Both the position numbers and the translations under genes were made by a program. Positions 11,492 to 24,269 of a stretch of DNA of 64,000 nucleotides are shown piece after piece. The notes under the pieces are model-generated. The model was given only the letters and a program-made list of their open reading frames with translations. It was not told where the DNA came from and did no database searches. Within the stretch, counting starts at the first letter, position 1; the number at the start of each line of letters is the position of its first letter. Location of the stretch: assembly GCF_003254395.2 (NCBI RefSeq), contig NC_037644.1, positions 3,371,501 to 3,435,500 on the forward strand, given 5' to 3'. The DNA comes from Apis mellifera (taxonomy: Eukaryota > Arthropoda > Insecta > Hymenoptera > Apidae).

Positions 11492-13750
11492 CAGTATTTC
11501 CTCACTTTTTAATAATAATTAAAGTAGATGTTGCTTACTTATTTTTTGACTAAGCTAAGATTCTTACTGTTGATCATTTCCTTTCATCAATCATTGAATT
11601 ATGATTATAATATTTTTTTCTTTCCATACATTTTGCTTTGCCTCCTCTATTTCTCTTTGTCATCCATTCAATGATAAATAACAATTCCTAATGTATTATT
11701 TTTTCCATTATATATATACTTTCGATAATGTATAGTGTGTGTGATATATATGTAGAAATGCGTTTCAAGAAATAGGTTTTCTGTTTAAAAATATAAACGT
11801 GACCTTCATTTCAAATTGCAAACTCAAATAAATATTGGCTCAAATAAATATCGTACATATGCCTCTCGATATTTTCCAACGATATTTTGTTTCCAACGTT
11901 TATAACTTTTCGAGATATTTACGTTTCTAAAAAAAAAAAACATACATATACATACTGTATAATAATACATGTATTAAGCCTAAATTAAAAACTTTCTTAG
12001 GGATTTTTTTATCATTTGCAAATATTCTTCGAATAATTTTCCAATGACAGATTATATGCTTCAGATTATAAATATATAATCTATAATAAATTATCTATTT
12101 GGAACTCTCGAATTCCAGAAATTTCTGCTAGCTTTTTTAGAGAAGGGGAAATGTTTTAAAAATGTAGAATAACAAAAGACTTTTCCCCTGGAGTTTTTTT
12201 TAACTCTCCTTCTTTTTTAACATCTCCGTTGTAATATTATCGTACCCAGGGGCTTCTCTTTTATTAGTATTTTTGGCCAGTGCGGTAATGAAAACGGGGG
12301 ATAAAGTCGAAATCTTTGTTCAATTCCCATTCCCCTCGTTCGAATGCTATTAACGAGATAATCCACGTGTGATTGCTGCAGAAGGGATTCTACCGTAGAT
12401 TTCCTTATAGACCTGAAAAAAAAAAAAAAAGAACAAGACCTTAATTTTGACGAAAATTCGAGGTCAATTTTCTCTTTCGAGAGAAAAAAATGAATGAATC
12501 TATTTTATCTTCTATGTTTCTTCTAGAAATTTTTTTGAATCGAAGATTTTCTCGAGTCATTTCTTTTTCACTTTTTCCTGTTAATTGTAATATTTAAAAT
12601 AATTTTTATCGAAATCGTTCCTCTAGTTTTTCTAATCCTAATGGATATAATAAAAGAAAAGATCGATAATTAGATTTTTTTCTCTCACATTGCAAGAATT
12701 TATTGAGCAGATAATTTTCAATTTCAGTTTCAGGGAAGATATTCCAGTATACAGATATTTTATTTTGGAATAATCTATCTATGGTTGGGAGCACCAGTTT
12801 ACGAAGCATGTCGAAGTCATTTGTCGGTTCCAGTTAAAGGAGTGATCGTAGTTCGAGATAAACACGATAGTTAATGGATCAAATTTATATTTTATGCGTG
12901 GATTTTACAGGATAAATGTCTTGACGATGATCGTACTTTCTTTTTTTTTTTTTTTTAGATTTATCGGCAGAAAAGTTTTTCCAAAAATCCTATATTTCGA
13001 ATAAATAAAAAGAGAACCATCCAGACGATCGAACTTGAATTATAAATAACACGAATAAATAGCCCGAGGAGAGTAGAATTGTAGGAACGAAAAATATTTC
13101 AGAGAATAATAATAATTGGTTGAGTTTAAAATTTTATCGCTTCTTTTATCGCTTTTTAAAAGTATTTTCCTCCTCTTGGAAATGAGAAAGAAAAGATAAA
13201 AGAATTTAATTTGAGTAGAAAATTGAATCATTAGTTTAGTTATTTTAAGTAACGTCTCTGTGAAGTTGAGAAACACTGTAAGGCAAGATAGAAAAATAAA
13301 TCTATTTTTATCTCTCTGTTATTTTGAAAATCCAGAAAGAAATTACCTCTTATTATTGTTTAAATCTATATATAAAATCTGAATTGAAATTGCTATTTGA
13401 AATTTTCAATACTAGTGATTGTGAAGAAATTCCCTTTGATTTTGCATCTTGTTGATTTTTCAATATTTTTTTTTTTTCCGAATAAATCGAAAGTTGATCC
13501 AACATTTTATCAATTGAATTAATGGAAGAAGTGTATGATATTATTGAAAGAGGGTAGAATTACAATTCTTCTTTTTCAAAGAGAGAAAGAGAAGAGTTGC
13601 TCATTGTTGACATTGAATATTGTACGAGCACTATTGAATGAGAATCTCTTTCATTCATTTGAGAGTTGTTTGGATATTTGGAATTCTTAAGAGTCATGAT
13701 TTCGACGATATAATCTTTATTCTAAATTTTTTTTTCTATTAAATTTCCCT
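11492..13750. other. AT-rich noncoding stretch with a mildly GC-richer part
   Basis: A weakly GC-richer section lies at about 12180-12420 and ends in a poly-A run (12417-12430). No gene recognised. Short minus-strand frames at 12606-12809 and 13040-13276 match nothing known to me. Confidence 0.45.
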
Positions 13751-13754
13751 ACAA

Positions 13755-13800
13755 AACACATACACACATACATACACACACACATATATATATATATATT
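13755..13800. repeat. Compound (CA)n/(TA)n microsatellite
   Basis: ACACATACACACATACATAC followed by CACACACATATATATATATA. Confidence 0.85.
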
Positions 13801-14126
13801 ATATAATCACTTTTGACTCTCGTTGTATATTTACCTAAGCCACGCAATGTATTAGGATGTATCGATCGGTTTCGGTGATTACGTGTAAACATAGAGGTAT
13901 ATGTCCTTAACGTTAAACCAATAATATGATGTACACGCTTGTCTATATACTTTGCGAAATTCTAAGTGTAATTAATTAAATATTATACGTATCTCAATTT
14001 CCTCTTGTATTCTGCCACTGTTTTATGTAGAATCTGATCGTACGAACGAAATTCTTCCGAATTCGAAACCGATTACGTTTGCTCAAAGCTCGCATAGAGG
14101 AAGGATAAACATCGATTAACCTCTTT

Positions 14127-14226
14127 GCGAGATATCTCGCGACCCAATTTCCCTCGTGCGATGCTGTAGATGAGATATCTGGCGATCGATGTCCCCCGTG
14201 TGACGTCTTGGACGAGATATCTCGCG
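14127..14226. repeat. 43-bp tandem repeat centred on GAGATATCTCGC palindrome
   Basis: GAGATATCT recurs at 14129, 14172 and 14214 (periods 43 and 42 bp). The first copy is embedded in the perfect 14-bp palindrome GCGAGATATCTCGC (14127-14140), and the third keeps GAGATATCTCGCG. The repeat is CpG-rich against an AT-rich background. Minus-strand frames through it are short and end soon after. Confidence 0.8.
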
Positions 14227-14557
14227 TGTTCAACTCTTGAAGAAAGTGAGGTTAGCTTGAGATTCTTGGCTATATTTTGTAGCAACAGTCTTAACGATCT
14301 TCTTCTCGTTGGATTTTTTTGATCAATTTTTGTCAAATTCATATTTACTATGAATTTTTATTCGCTGCATTGTGTAATTCAATATTTGTTTATATAATGA
14401 AAAATAATTCTTTTATTGGTAAATTGTAATTTTAAGAGATTCATTTTATGAATGCTACTTACATTTATTAGTATTAATGATCTTGTTTAATAGTTATACT
14501 TTTACACAAATTATTTTATTGCATGCATGTGTGATTGCAAATTCGAGGTTAAATTCA

Positions 14558-14700
14558 TGAAAGAGTAATAAAAATTTAACATTAGAATTATGTACACTTT
14601 ATGTATACTTAATGTATATAAATTTTAATAAAATTAAATATTTGATATTTGAGATGAATGAATAATGAAAGAGTAATAATATTTCTAACATTAGAATTAT
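14558..14700 (+). repeat. 35-bp direct repeat pair, about 108 bp apart
   Basis: TGAAAGAGTAATA, a short AT-rich gap, then TAACATTAGAATTAT occurs at about 14558-14592 and 14666-14700 with a few changes between copies. Confidence 0.75.
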
Positions 14701-15990
14701 TAATGTAAATATATTTATAATGGATACACGAATAATTGTAATCAAATGATAATATGATAAAAGTAAATTATTTAAGATTGAATCAGGATTAGATATTTCA
14801 TATTTGAAATAGAAAAGAGATTCAAAATATATTTCAAAATTTTATATAAAGTTTTTAAATTTTTTATATAAAATATTGGGAAGTTGATAAAAATAGGTAA
14901 ATTAATATAAAAAAATTAAATGGAAAATATAGGGATAGAACATATTTTTTCGTAGCTTCATTTTCGAATAAATTCATATTGAAGAATTGTACTCGAGAAT
15001 GCGTACATAATCACACTTTTTATTTATGTTTGAAAAATGTGCTACTCGTATTGCTATTTCAATTTGCATATTACATGAGATAATGTGAACATTGAAATAA
15101 AATTCTATCTTAATAGTTTTATCTTAATTCTTTTAATCCAATTCGCAAGTTAATTCGCTCTTTCAAGATTTCAACGATTTGAACGATGATCTCTCTAATT
15201 AGCAACTTATACGTATGCAACACGTGCATCTAATGCGAGAATCATGTCTATATTTTTAATTACTGTTAGCAGAGCTATGAGAATTTGATTTGAATATAAT
15301 ATAACAGCTATTAGATATTCAATTTTTTTGATATCATCATCTTATGACAACTTCAGAATAATTCTGCTTTTATGAAATTTTCCTCCAATTCAATAATTGG
15401 AATATATGCAATTAACTGACACTAATAAGACACTAATCTCTAAATTAATTATTCTTCTTTCTTCACTTAAATTGTTAAATTTCTATGTATTAGAAATTGC
15501 TGCCAATGATATAAAAAATATATAATATAGAAAATTAAAAGCTTAAGAATTTTGATTAGTAAATTGATCTGTTAAGACTAATTCACCTATATTTATATAT
15601 CATCGCGTTAATTTTTCAAGTACAAATGAATTTTCATCAATTTATCAATCTCAATTTATTATAAATTCTAAAAAAAAATATACATCTTTGTTTTAGTATT
15701 TCGATAAAATCTTATACATAAGAAATATAGATTTTGGATAAAAGTATGTGAAAATTAAAAAAATATAGAAAGAATTGACGAGGAGACAAATTATTTGAAT
15801 TACGGAATAGTAAGACAATCATATTATACTTCATTAGTTAAATAATATTCAAACAATATTAATATTAGTTTGTTTCTATTTATTATTTTATCAATTATAA
15901 GTTGTGTATACATTTGTTATTTAATTTTATATTCGTTATTTTCTTTTGCATCAACGAGATCCAGTGCAAAACTCGTTTCTAAATCTGTTT
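14701..15990. other. AT-rich noncoding stretch
   Basis: No gene, RNA or repeat family recognised. Confidence 0.5.
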
Positions 15991-16015
15991 ATTGTTAAAC
16001 TCGTCTAATTGAGAA

Positions 16016-16131
16016 ACATTGTCTAATAGACAATGTCTACACATACAATATGTGGCGTCATTGTCCAACTGTTTGCAGACAATGTATGCAAACTGTTTAC
16101 GAACAATGTCGTGTGTTCGCATGTAACAATG
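16016..16131. promoter_or_regulatory. Cluster of six ACAATG/CATTGT sites, partly as a 24-bp tandem repeat
   Basis: CATTGT at 16017 and 16059 and ACAATG at 16030, 16079, 16103 and 16126. The first pair forms a 21-bp dyad, ACATTGTCTA-A-TAGACAATGT (16016-16036), with perfect 10-bp arms. The unit AACTGTTT...ACAATGT repeats with a 24-bp period (AACTGTTT at 16067 and 16091), and the last three ACAATG are 24 and 23 bp apart. ACAATG is the core recognised by Sox-type HMG-box proteins. Binding here is inference; a decayed minisatellite is the alternative. Confidence 0.5.
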
Positions 16132-16497
16132 TCTTTACCTTTGAGCGAGATCGTGATTTATAAAGCATATTCATTTTTCAATTTATAGAAAAAAAGAAAG
16201 AAAAGAAACAAAATTGAGATGTAGATTTTTAGTCAAAATTTATGAGTGTGAAAATAATCTTCTTTAAACGAATAAATCTCGAAATTAGCTCTGAAATTTA
16301 AGAATTTTGTTAAAAAAATCACTTTGAAATTTTGCAACAATTCCTACTTTTATAATATTAATTTATTAATTTATCTAGCTTAACATTCGTTTATTAATCT
16401 AATATTTTATTTACACGTTTTCCTCTCATTTAATTGTAATTGTGCAGACATTGTTTGATCTCTTGTTTTCTATTCGAATGGAAGACAAAATACTTAC

Positions 16498-16855
16498 CTG
16501 TGGATCGTTCACGGACTATTTTGTCTTTCGTTATTTGCGGATTATGCAAATTGTTTATTGGACACATGTCTGCAGATAATTGTGTCTCAGTTTGAAGCTT
16601 TATTTGCACCCATAAGTCTTCACTGTTACTTAATCCCGTTTCAAATGACAATCGAGATGAGATTATGTTTGTGTTTTGCGTTGAAGATATAATACACAGC
16701 TTTGCCAGACAAGGCTCTAAATTTTCAGTACATGACATCACATTCTCATTTGAGAGTAATAGTGGGGGGAAAAAGCTACCGAGGACAGAATAACATGATA
16801 CGATTGCCACACCATCTACCGGAATACTTATGTTAAGGTATGTTTTCATGCGATA
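16498..16855 (-). CDS. Candidate internal exon of an unidentified protein
   Basis: The minus strand is open from 16855 to a textbook donor, CAG|GTAAGTA, whose intron begins at 16497. Just upstream is a usable acceptor context (ATATTTAG|T at 16856), immediately followed by the open frame; an in-frame TAG in the acceptor itself closes the frame upstream. A Met codon at 16849 could be a start instead. The open frame continues past the donor to 16430. The 119-codon peptide is rich in Ser, Thr, Asn, Gln and Glu and less AT-biased than its surroundings. No family match is certain. The segment VSCYSVLGSFFPPLLL loosely resembles the strand before the PP turn in pogo/Tigger-type DDE transposases, but the following residues do not fit, so I do not assign it. 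It is the longest and least biased frame in the window. Confidence 0.3.
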
Positions 16856-16859
16856 CTAA

Positions 16860-17640
16860 ATATCATGATTTTCTTTGTCAAAATGTTTTATGATCATATC
16901 TGTGATTGTACATTTCTTAAACACATCTCGTATTCTCTAATTCTATTTTTCATTTTAGAGATTTTTAATTTTATATTTTTCTTCGATAATTAAAACTAGA
17001 TTATATTTTTATCCATATATCATAACAATAATTCTGTTAATTTTATAGTAAATTTTAAATGGAATTCGTTTCTGTTTATTTCTTTTCGAATTCAAAAAAG
17101 TAAGTATACGTAATATATTTTAATGAAAAAGAAAAAAAGTAGAAAATAAAAAAAAAACTTTTTTTCTTCTTTATTTTTAAAATGAATTTACATTTTTCAT
17201 ATAATCATTATTTATTCTACTAGTTTCCACTACTAGTTTTTATAATTCGTTCATGAAAAAATTAATATCTTTTTCTCGAAATCGCAATCCACCATACAGT
17301 TCAAACTTAGTACCTAGTGATTTTCACTAAGTAAAATTAAAGGAACTAGAAAGACAATCATTTCAGTTGTGATGAAAACATAAAATCTGTTGTGAAGAAA
17401 TAGTTTCAAAATTATATAAATTGTGAAAATTAATATAACATTTAATAAAAATATATTGCAATAGTTTCATAAAGATATTTCTTTATTTAAAAGAGAGCAA
17501 AGTTTTTCATTCTCTACATTATTATATCATTATCAAGTAATATATTATAGTCAAACGTACGTATAAAAATATTTATCGCTTCAAATTGACGTAGCATCAT
17601 ATAGCTCATCCTCTTTAAGCGCATTTACAGTAAAAAATCT
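16860..17640. other. AT-rich noncoding stretch
   Basis: Nothing recognised; short A and T runs and no open frames of note. Confidence 0.5.
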
Positions 17641-18330
17641 TTCGAGTTTTGGTGGAAATTGAAACGATATTTTCTCGAACGCATTATCGACGTATCCAAA
17701 ACGTGATGAAATACATTAAGGTTATCCCACGCAACAGCTGTAAGGGATTCCCTTACCGTTCGAGAAATTTCATTTCCTCAAACGACTCGTTCGAAGACGT
17801 GTCGGGAATGGAAGTTTCTCGAGACGATTGAAAAGCTGGGAATGGGCGAACGGGTCAATCGTTCCTGTGTCCTGCAAGCTCGGCCAACGATTTACATCCA
17901 AGATCGTGCATGAATCAAGGGAGTTCCTACGGTGACGCATCGCTTCGTGTTATGAATATTTACGAGCAAGTCCAGCGCCGATTTCACTCGTGCGAAATTT
18001 CTCAACGAGAATTTGTCAAGAAACAAACGCCACCGTTTCGAACCTCAACTTCGACGTGGAACTACTTGTTACAGCTATGCATGATCCAGCTTAATCCCTT
18101 AACAGTTTAGATCTCGCCTCTGGAATCCACCATTTACGATTCTCACCAAATTCCCGATGTAATATTTAGGGGAATTTAGGGTTAAGGCTATCGGGCGGGG
18201 TGTTCATAATTCCTGAAATTGAAGCTACACGACCTCAATTATTGAGGTGTTGGCAGAGTAATGGATGTGTTCTTTAATATCCCCATTTTACCTTAAAGTC
18301 CCTTATGCCAAGAGATAATGGAATTCGTGA
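17640..18330. other. GC-richer island, unassigned
   Basis: Sharp compositional change with CpG-bearing sequence from about 17640 to 18110. Two plus-strand frames of 60 and 66 codons (17649-17831, 17910-18110) are separated by stops and match no known family. Could be exonic, regulatory or neither. Confidence 0.35.
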
Positions 18331-19795
18331 TAGAGTTAACGGTATATAAAGAGAAATACATATATCTACAATACCAACAAAGATAGATTTTGGACAAAGT
18401 TATAATTCAATTCAAAAATCATAATTTTTTTGTTCTTTCTATAAAACTGTTGGAGAAAGATCTTTTTTTATAGAAACAAGTATTTATATGTTGTCAGATG
18501 ATGTCTTTTTTATTATTTTTGTGATAATGTAGTATCATAAATTAACAATGATCAAATTTAATACTATTGTAACTATGATTTGGAAGTTGATTAATTTCTT
18601 TAATATTAAGATTTCTAGATATAGCATTTCTATGAATAAATAATATTAAATTTTGATCATTATTTCCATCATTAATATCATTATTATTAAAAAATTTATT
18701 TTATCCAATCTATTAAATTTTATATAATTCATTTTCTTGTTGATTTTTTTTTTTCATATATCAAGAATTTCATCAATTATAACTTTATTAAATTTAATGA
18801 TAATATAGATAATCATTTATTTGAGATTTATTTTTAAGAATTTTTATCATAGAGATTCAAGATTAATTATCGCATCATTAATATTCGTCATATTAATAAC
18901 CAGCTGGTTTCTTCTTTTCCTTATTTTTAAAACATTGAGAAAGTAATCAGAAAATTGGAAAAAATGTTGAAAATGATTTTGAAATTGGCTTGTAAAAATA
19001 CATTCGCAAGTTGAAAAAATATTTCCAGTAATTTATATTTATAAAAAGAAGATTTAAATTTTTTTATACTTTGAAACAATTTATGATGAAATAAAAGATT
19101 TCAAACTTTTTAAACTTGTATTTATGTCCCAGTTATTCTGGCCAAACTTTAATAATTCTATTATTAATGTCATATAAACATTATATGATATTTTTATAAC
19201 TATACCATAATATATCACTGAAAACATTGTCAAAAAATTATACGAAACGTGAAATAAATAGCAATAAACAATGTGTATTATTATTTACAATATATGATCA
19301 AATCAATATTTTAAAATCGTCAGAAGATGTGATAATACTTTTCTAATGTAATTCTACAATTCCATTTTCCAAAATGGACCAATATTTTTATTTGCTAATA
19401 AAACAAGATCAAAGCAAACATCAAAGAGTTTTGAATTCAATCTTCTACATTCACTGCCAAATTTATATCGATAAGAATGGTGAACATTTTGAAATACAAT
19501 TGTACAGAAATAAAAATATTTTCTACTTTACATACTGAAATCATATTTAAACAATTATCATTTTATAAAATATATTTGGCTGGAACACACATGATATATT
19601 GTTAACATCGATCCGCATATTTTTTGCGCAAATTTTAACATTTTTTTCCCTCAATAAAGAACCAATGATTTCTCGTATCGCGACAATCTTCATTAACGAC
19701 ACACAGTCAATTAAATTCACACAGTGTGTAAAAGAAACGAATCAGATTCAGAGACAGGTCAATGAGGCTGAAATGAATGGTCCAACTTACTAATT
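18331..19795. other. AT-rich noncoding stretch
   Basis: No gene recognised. A 64-codon frame at 19599-19793 leads into the next island but resembles nothing known to me. Confidence 0.5.
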
Positions 19796-19799
19796 GAAA

Positions 19800-20290
19800 G
19801 TGAGGTTATTGAAATTTCAAGTTGCAGGGAACCGCGCCACGTGAAAAAAAAGAGGGGGAAGGGGACGGGGTGGGGTGGGGGGGGGAGAATGAATGCGCCC
19901 TCTTTCTAATTACTTCGACCGGGATTCGTTGAACAAACGATCAGACCGGCAAACGGGCGAAATAACGAAATTCCATCTGCTCGAGCCCTTTCATTGGACA
20001 ACGACATTTCATGGACGCGCAACGCGATTCTCCGCCGACTGGCAACTTTCTTTCGCGAATGAAAAGGGAGAATCCCGGTGAAAGAGGGCGGCGCGACGCG
20101 AACAATGCCGGGAGCCAAGATAGAGGAAACTAGCCACGTGTTTGTGGAAGAAAGAGATCTCTTTTGAAAAGGAGCAATTGAGCGTCCCCCCTTCTTAGCC
20201 AAGATAAAGCGATTCGCAACCATCCTGCTAATTTTTTAACAAGTTATCCGATTTGGCAACCAACGATACACCCCTCCCGACCTTTTGACA
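19800..20290. other. CpG-rich GC island
   Basis: Begins with CCGCGCCACGTG and the G4 tract and continues with CpG-rich sequence such as GGGCGGCGCGACGCG near 20085 (minor base differences not checked). Frames on both strands (19893-20081 plus, 20223-19906 minus, 105 codons) overlap and match no known family. Promoter-like composition, but no TATA or clear initiator found. Confidence 0.4.
19854..19885 (+). other. Strong G-quadruplex-forming tract
   Basis: Five G runs (5, 4, 4, 4 and 9 G) separated by AA, AC, T and T, about 32 bp. This exceeds the usual G3+N1-7 rule with loops of only 1-2 nt. It is preceded by an A run and sits at the 5' edge of a GC-rich island. Confidence 0.85.
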
Positions 20291-23200
20291 TTTAATAATC
20301 CCAGTATACTAATTTAATATTTTAAGTATTAATTTCTTTAGCTCTTTGGAACATTCTAATCCATTTCTCGTTCTGCTTGTTACATGATTTATTAATATTG
20401 TTATACAGAAAAAAATTCTGACATGTATGGAAATTTATAAAGAGTGAAATTGAAGGAGTGCTGTTGTAGAAAGTTACTGATGAGTAGTCATTATGATCAT
20501 TTATATACTGTGTTACAAGAAAATTCATCTAAAAATTGGTAATTTTTCTTACTTACATAATATTTTTTATCATATTTGGCTTATAATAGATATAATAACA
20601 GATGTATAAATATATTCTCGTTCAAATCATTTGACAACTTTTATCGCAAATTTTTATTTTTAAATTATTTTTAATTAATAGAAAAATAGCTAAAATCGTT
20701 GAATTTTTTTTAATTTTTATAATTGTTTATTTCTTGTTCCAAAATAAAATTTTTGTTATTCATGTAATACACTTAAATTTTTTTTAAATAATATCTGATA
20801 TTTTAAATAAATTTTTTTATGTTTAAATTATAATTAACGAAATACAATTCTATAAATATTTTATTAATTATTAATTTGTATTTATTCATATTTGTATAAT
20901 CAATGGCAAAATTCATCTTTAATTCTCTCTAAAAATTCCATAGAATATACATAACATTTTATTACAAAAATTGTTCAATAAAGATTTTAGTTGTACATAC
21001 GATGTATTTTTAAGTACATCCACAGTATATCGAAATGCGCACGCTATTGTTTCACCTTCCATTAACGCAATGGCCCACTTGCGAAAAATACCCTCGGAGA
21101 GTCTTCAAGAAGAATAGCAAACTCTCTAGATAGGTTTCAGTTCAAGGATTAAAGGATTATTGGTTGTCTTGGCGATCATTTTGTTCTTTGCTGGAATTCA
21201 ACATGATTCGTTGAAATACTTTTAAACGGAAGTACAACTGTCGTGTGAAGTTGTGCAGTGTTGCCGTTTCTAACGCATTTACTTGTATTTCTCAACTGGG
21301 ACATTTAAAGTTGACGATGGATACGTACATGTATATGTATTATATAGATAGGAAGTTTCCTTTAAATGAAATATCTTTCATAAGGGATTAAAGTTATCAG
21401 AAGAATATTTTAATAAATATTTTATTGACAAATTCAAATCATTATTATATAATGCAAATTATTTTTTTGCAGGTTAAGTAATCAGGAAGATTTTAACTTC
21501 ATTTTTTGTTTTTAACATAGAGCTATACAATTTTGAATGTAGTAATTGATTTATTTAAGCATTTTGTAAATCTAAATGAAAAAAACTATAGGTTTAGGAG
21601 ATTGTGTAGCTTAAAGTTTATGAATTTTTATAAAATAAAAAAAGAATGTTATGAAAAACATGTTTTTATAAAAATTATATAAAAGTACTACATTATGTAA
21701 TATTAATAATTTTGTTTTATTTTTTTAAGTGGAATCATATAATTTTTAATGCAGTAATTATTTATCAAAAAGTTATTAAGTTATTTATGTTCGAAAAATT
21801 TTAAATTATAACTTGAAGAAATATCCGATATCATACTATATATTCATACTCTCCTTGTCTTCCTATGTAAGCTTTACAAACTTCAAATCAAAATATTTCT
21901 TAAATTGATACTTTTCCTACATAAGTAAATATACAGAATGCTCAAATAAATCGATTGCATTGAAAATTATATAATTTTATTAAAAACCTAAAAAAAAAAA
22001 ATTTAATTTCTATCGAATATTTTTTTTTAAAATCAAACAATTTTTATTAAAATCTTTTCTTTTGATAATTTCTCCCTTATGAGATATTCCATTATTCCAT
22101 TATCGTCATTCAAAGGAAATCCTTGTGTATTACTATCTATTTATTATTTGCTCTTATTATTGAGAATATATCTGTTTCCTTGATATTATTGCCCTCTGCA
22201 CTGTCCTTTTCTTTGTACTATTCTTGCCTCGTTTATCCTCGCACTACAAACATCAAGAGCAACATTATGAGCAATTAAGTCTGTAATGCACATGCGAGTT
22301 TCCAAAGTACTCATGTGGACTACAAACAAACAGTGAAAGGACTAGTTATTAGAGACATAAATATTTTATAGATCTAATAACTTTATATTTCAAAGTTTAT
22401 TACAGATATTATCTTCTTACGGTTATGTTTCATTATGTTTAATTATAAACTGATTTTAAGTGGCATATTCTAGTTTATATGATTATAATTTTTTTAAATA
22501 AAAATGAGATAGAGATATAAGGGATTTAAATATTCTTTTTGTCACTTATTTCTTATTATCAATATATTAAAAATTTATATTAATACAAATGATATATTGC
22601 AAGTTTTAATAGTCTTCTATAATATAGTTACTTAAAATATAAATAATAAAATGAAAAAATTCAATATAGATAAATTAATATGTCGAATGAATATTCAATA
22701 TTACAGATTACATATTGAAAGAAAGGAATAAGATCAATAAAAATACAAAATATCAATATACAAGATTTTTTTAATTTACTTTTCAAAATAAATTCTTCGA
22801 AATTTAATATAACATTTTATATGAGATATTTAATATTTGAACCTATTTTATTTATGTTTAATTGCCTTGCATCATTTTGTTGAATATCAAATAAGAATCG
22901 AAATCGTTTATCTTTCAATCTCAATTTTGTGACAATAAAAAAATGTTTGCTAATATTAAATCAAAAAAGTGAAGAGAGTGATTAATATACCGATAAATTG
23001 GTATTTTTATTAGTCTACTTACTTTCTTGTTGCATTGTGTATTTGTAAATCGATTTTACAATTAATTACATTTAATCTGAAATCTCTGGACTTTTATAGA
23101 AAATACGATTTGCTTTCTCTTTTTAAATTATAATGATTTACCACTCCAGAGGCTAATAAACATTTTTTTTTTTCCAATATCGTTCAGATTTATACGTACT

Positions 23201-24260
23201 TTTCCTCTTTTATAAATATATATATAAATACACATATTGATAATGAAAAATAATTAGGATAAAAGAAATAAGAGGTATTTTATATTTCAGTGATATTGAA
23301 ATATAATTATATTGTTAGAGATAATATGTTGAATAATTTTTCCATACACATGTAATATTATTTGGCGAATATATATATATAAAATTATTTTCACACATAT
23401 TGTAAATATACACACACACATATATATATATATATTTAAATTACATTTTCTTGATTTAATTTTATGATTACATATATATATATAAAGTATATATTTTTTT
23501 AAAAAATTTGATTTAATTTTGAATTAGATTTGGATCAAGTTTAGATTAAGTTTGGATTAAACTCGCTTTACAATACCTGAGGAATATTCTAGTTTTATTC
23601 ATTCTATCCCTCGAGTGTTCCGTGATATATTAATTGCTTCGTGAAGCACCCAAGAGGAAAATTTAGATCAACATCAAAGTATGTTTAATTTAAGTTAGAT
23701 TTTGTTTGCAATAATGATAAAATTTTCGAAAATTATTATCATTTTTTTTTTTTTTTTAATTTTTTTATATAGAAGATGTATAAATATATCTAAAATATTA
23801 ATATTACGTATTTATATATACATAAAATATTAGCATAAATTTTATTAAAATTCACTATGTTGGATAAATATTTGATTAATTTCGTTAGAAAATTTTAGAA
23901 AATTTACCTTCAAATATTATAATTGATAATAAATCTATTTATCCATATTAATAATCTATCGATTGCTTTCACGTGTAATAAATATATAAATTAATACAAC
24001 AATAACGTGAAAATTAAAATTTCTGAAACCAGGTTCAAGCATCAATATTATTGTTGCAAAAATATGAAAAGATGACAAGACCCTTTACACAAGTAAACAA
24101 GTATCCACTGGATCCTTTGTGTTGTGCAAGTTATAATATATTCACAACCATTGACGTAACGTAACGTTGAAAATTTCTAACTGGTCGCTGCAAATATAAT
24201 TTTCTACACCTTTAAAATAAATAATTAGTTGTTGTCAAAAGAGCAACTATCATATAAAAA
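20291..24260. other. Long AT-rich noncoding stretch
   Basis: Nearly 4 kb without an open frame of interest. A mildly GC-richer patch lies at 21030-21320 and another at 22190-22330. An acceptor-like TTTTTTTGCAG lies near 21470 but the following frame closes after about 13 codons. Short AGTTTGGATTAA-like repeats lie at 23524-23560. No mobile element recognised. Confidence 0.5.
23409..23435. repeat. (CA)n/(TA)n microsatellite
   Basis: CACACACACA followed by TATATATATATATAT; another TA run is at about 23371-23380. Confidence 0.8.
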
Positions 24261-24269
24261 TTTCTTCTT

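Noticed and set aside
16740..16855. pogo/Tigger transposase fragment
   Set aside because: Only about 16 residues look similar; the expected downstream DDE motifs are missing.
21465..21520. Acceptor-like TTTTTTTGCAG followed by an exon
   Set aside because: The best frame closes after about 13 codons and no conserved peptide is visible.
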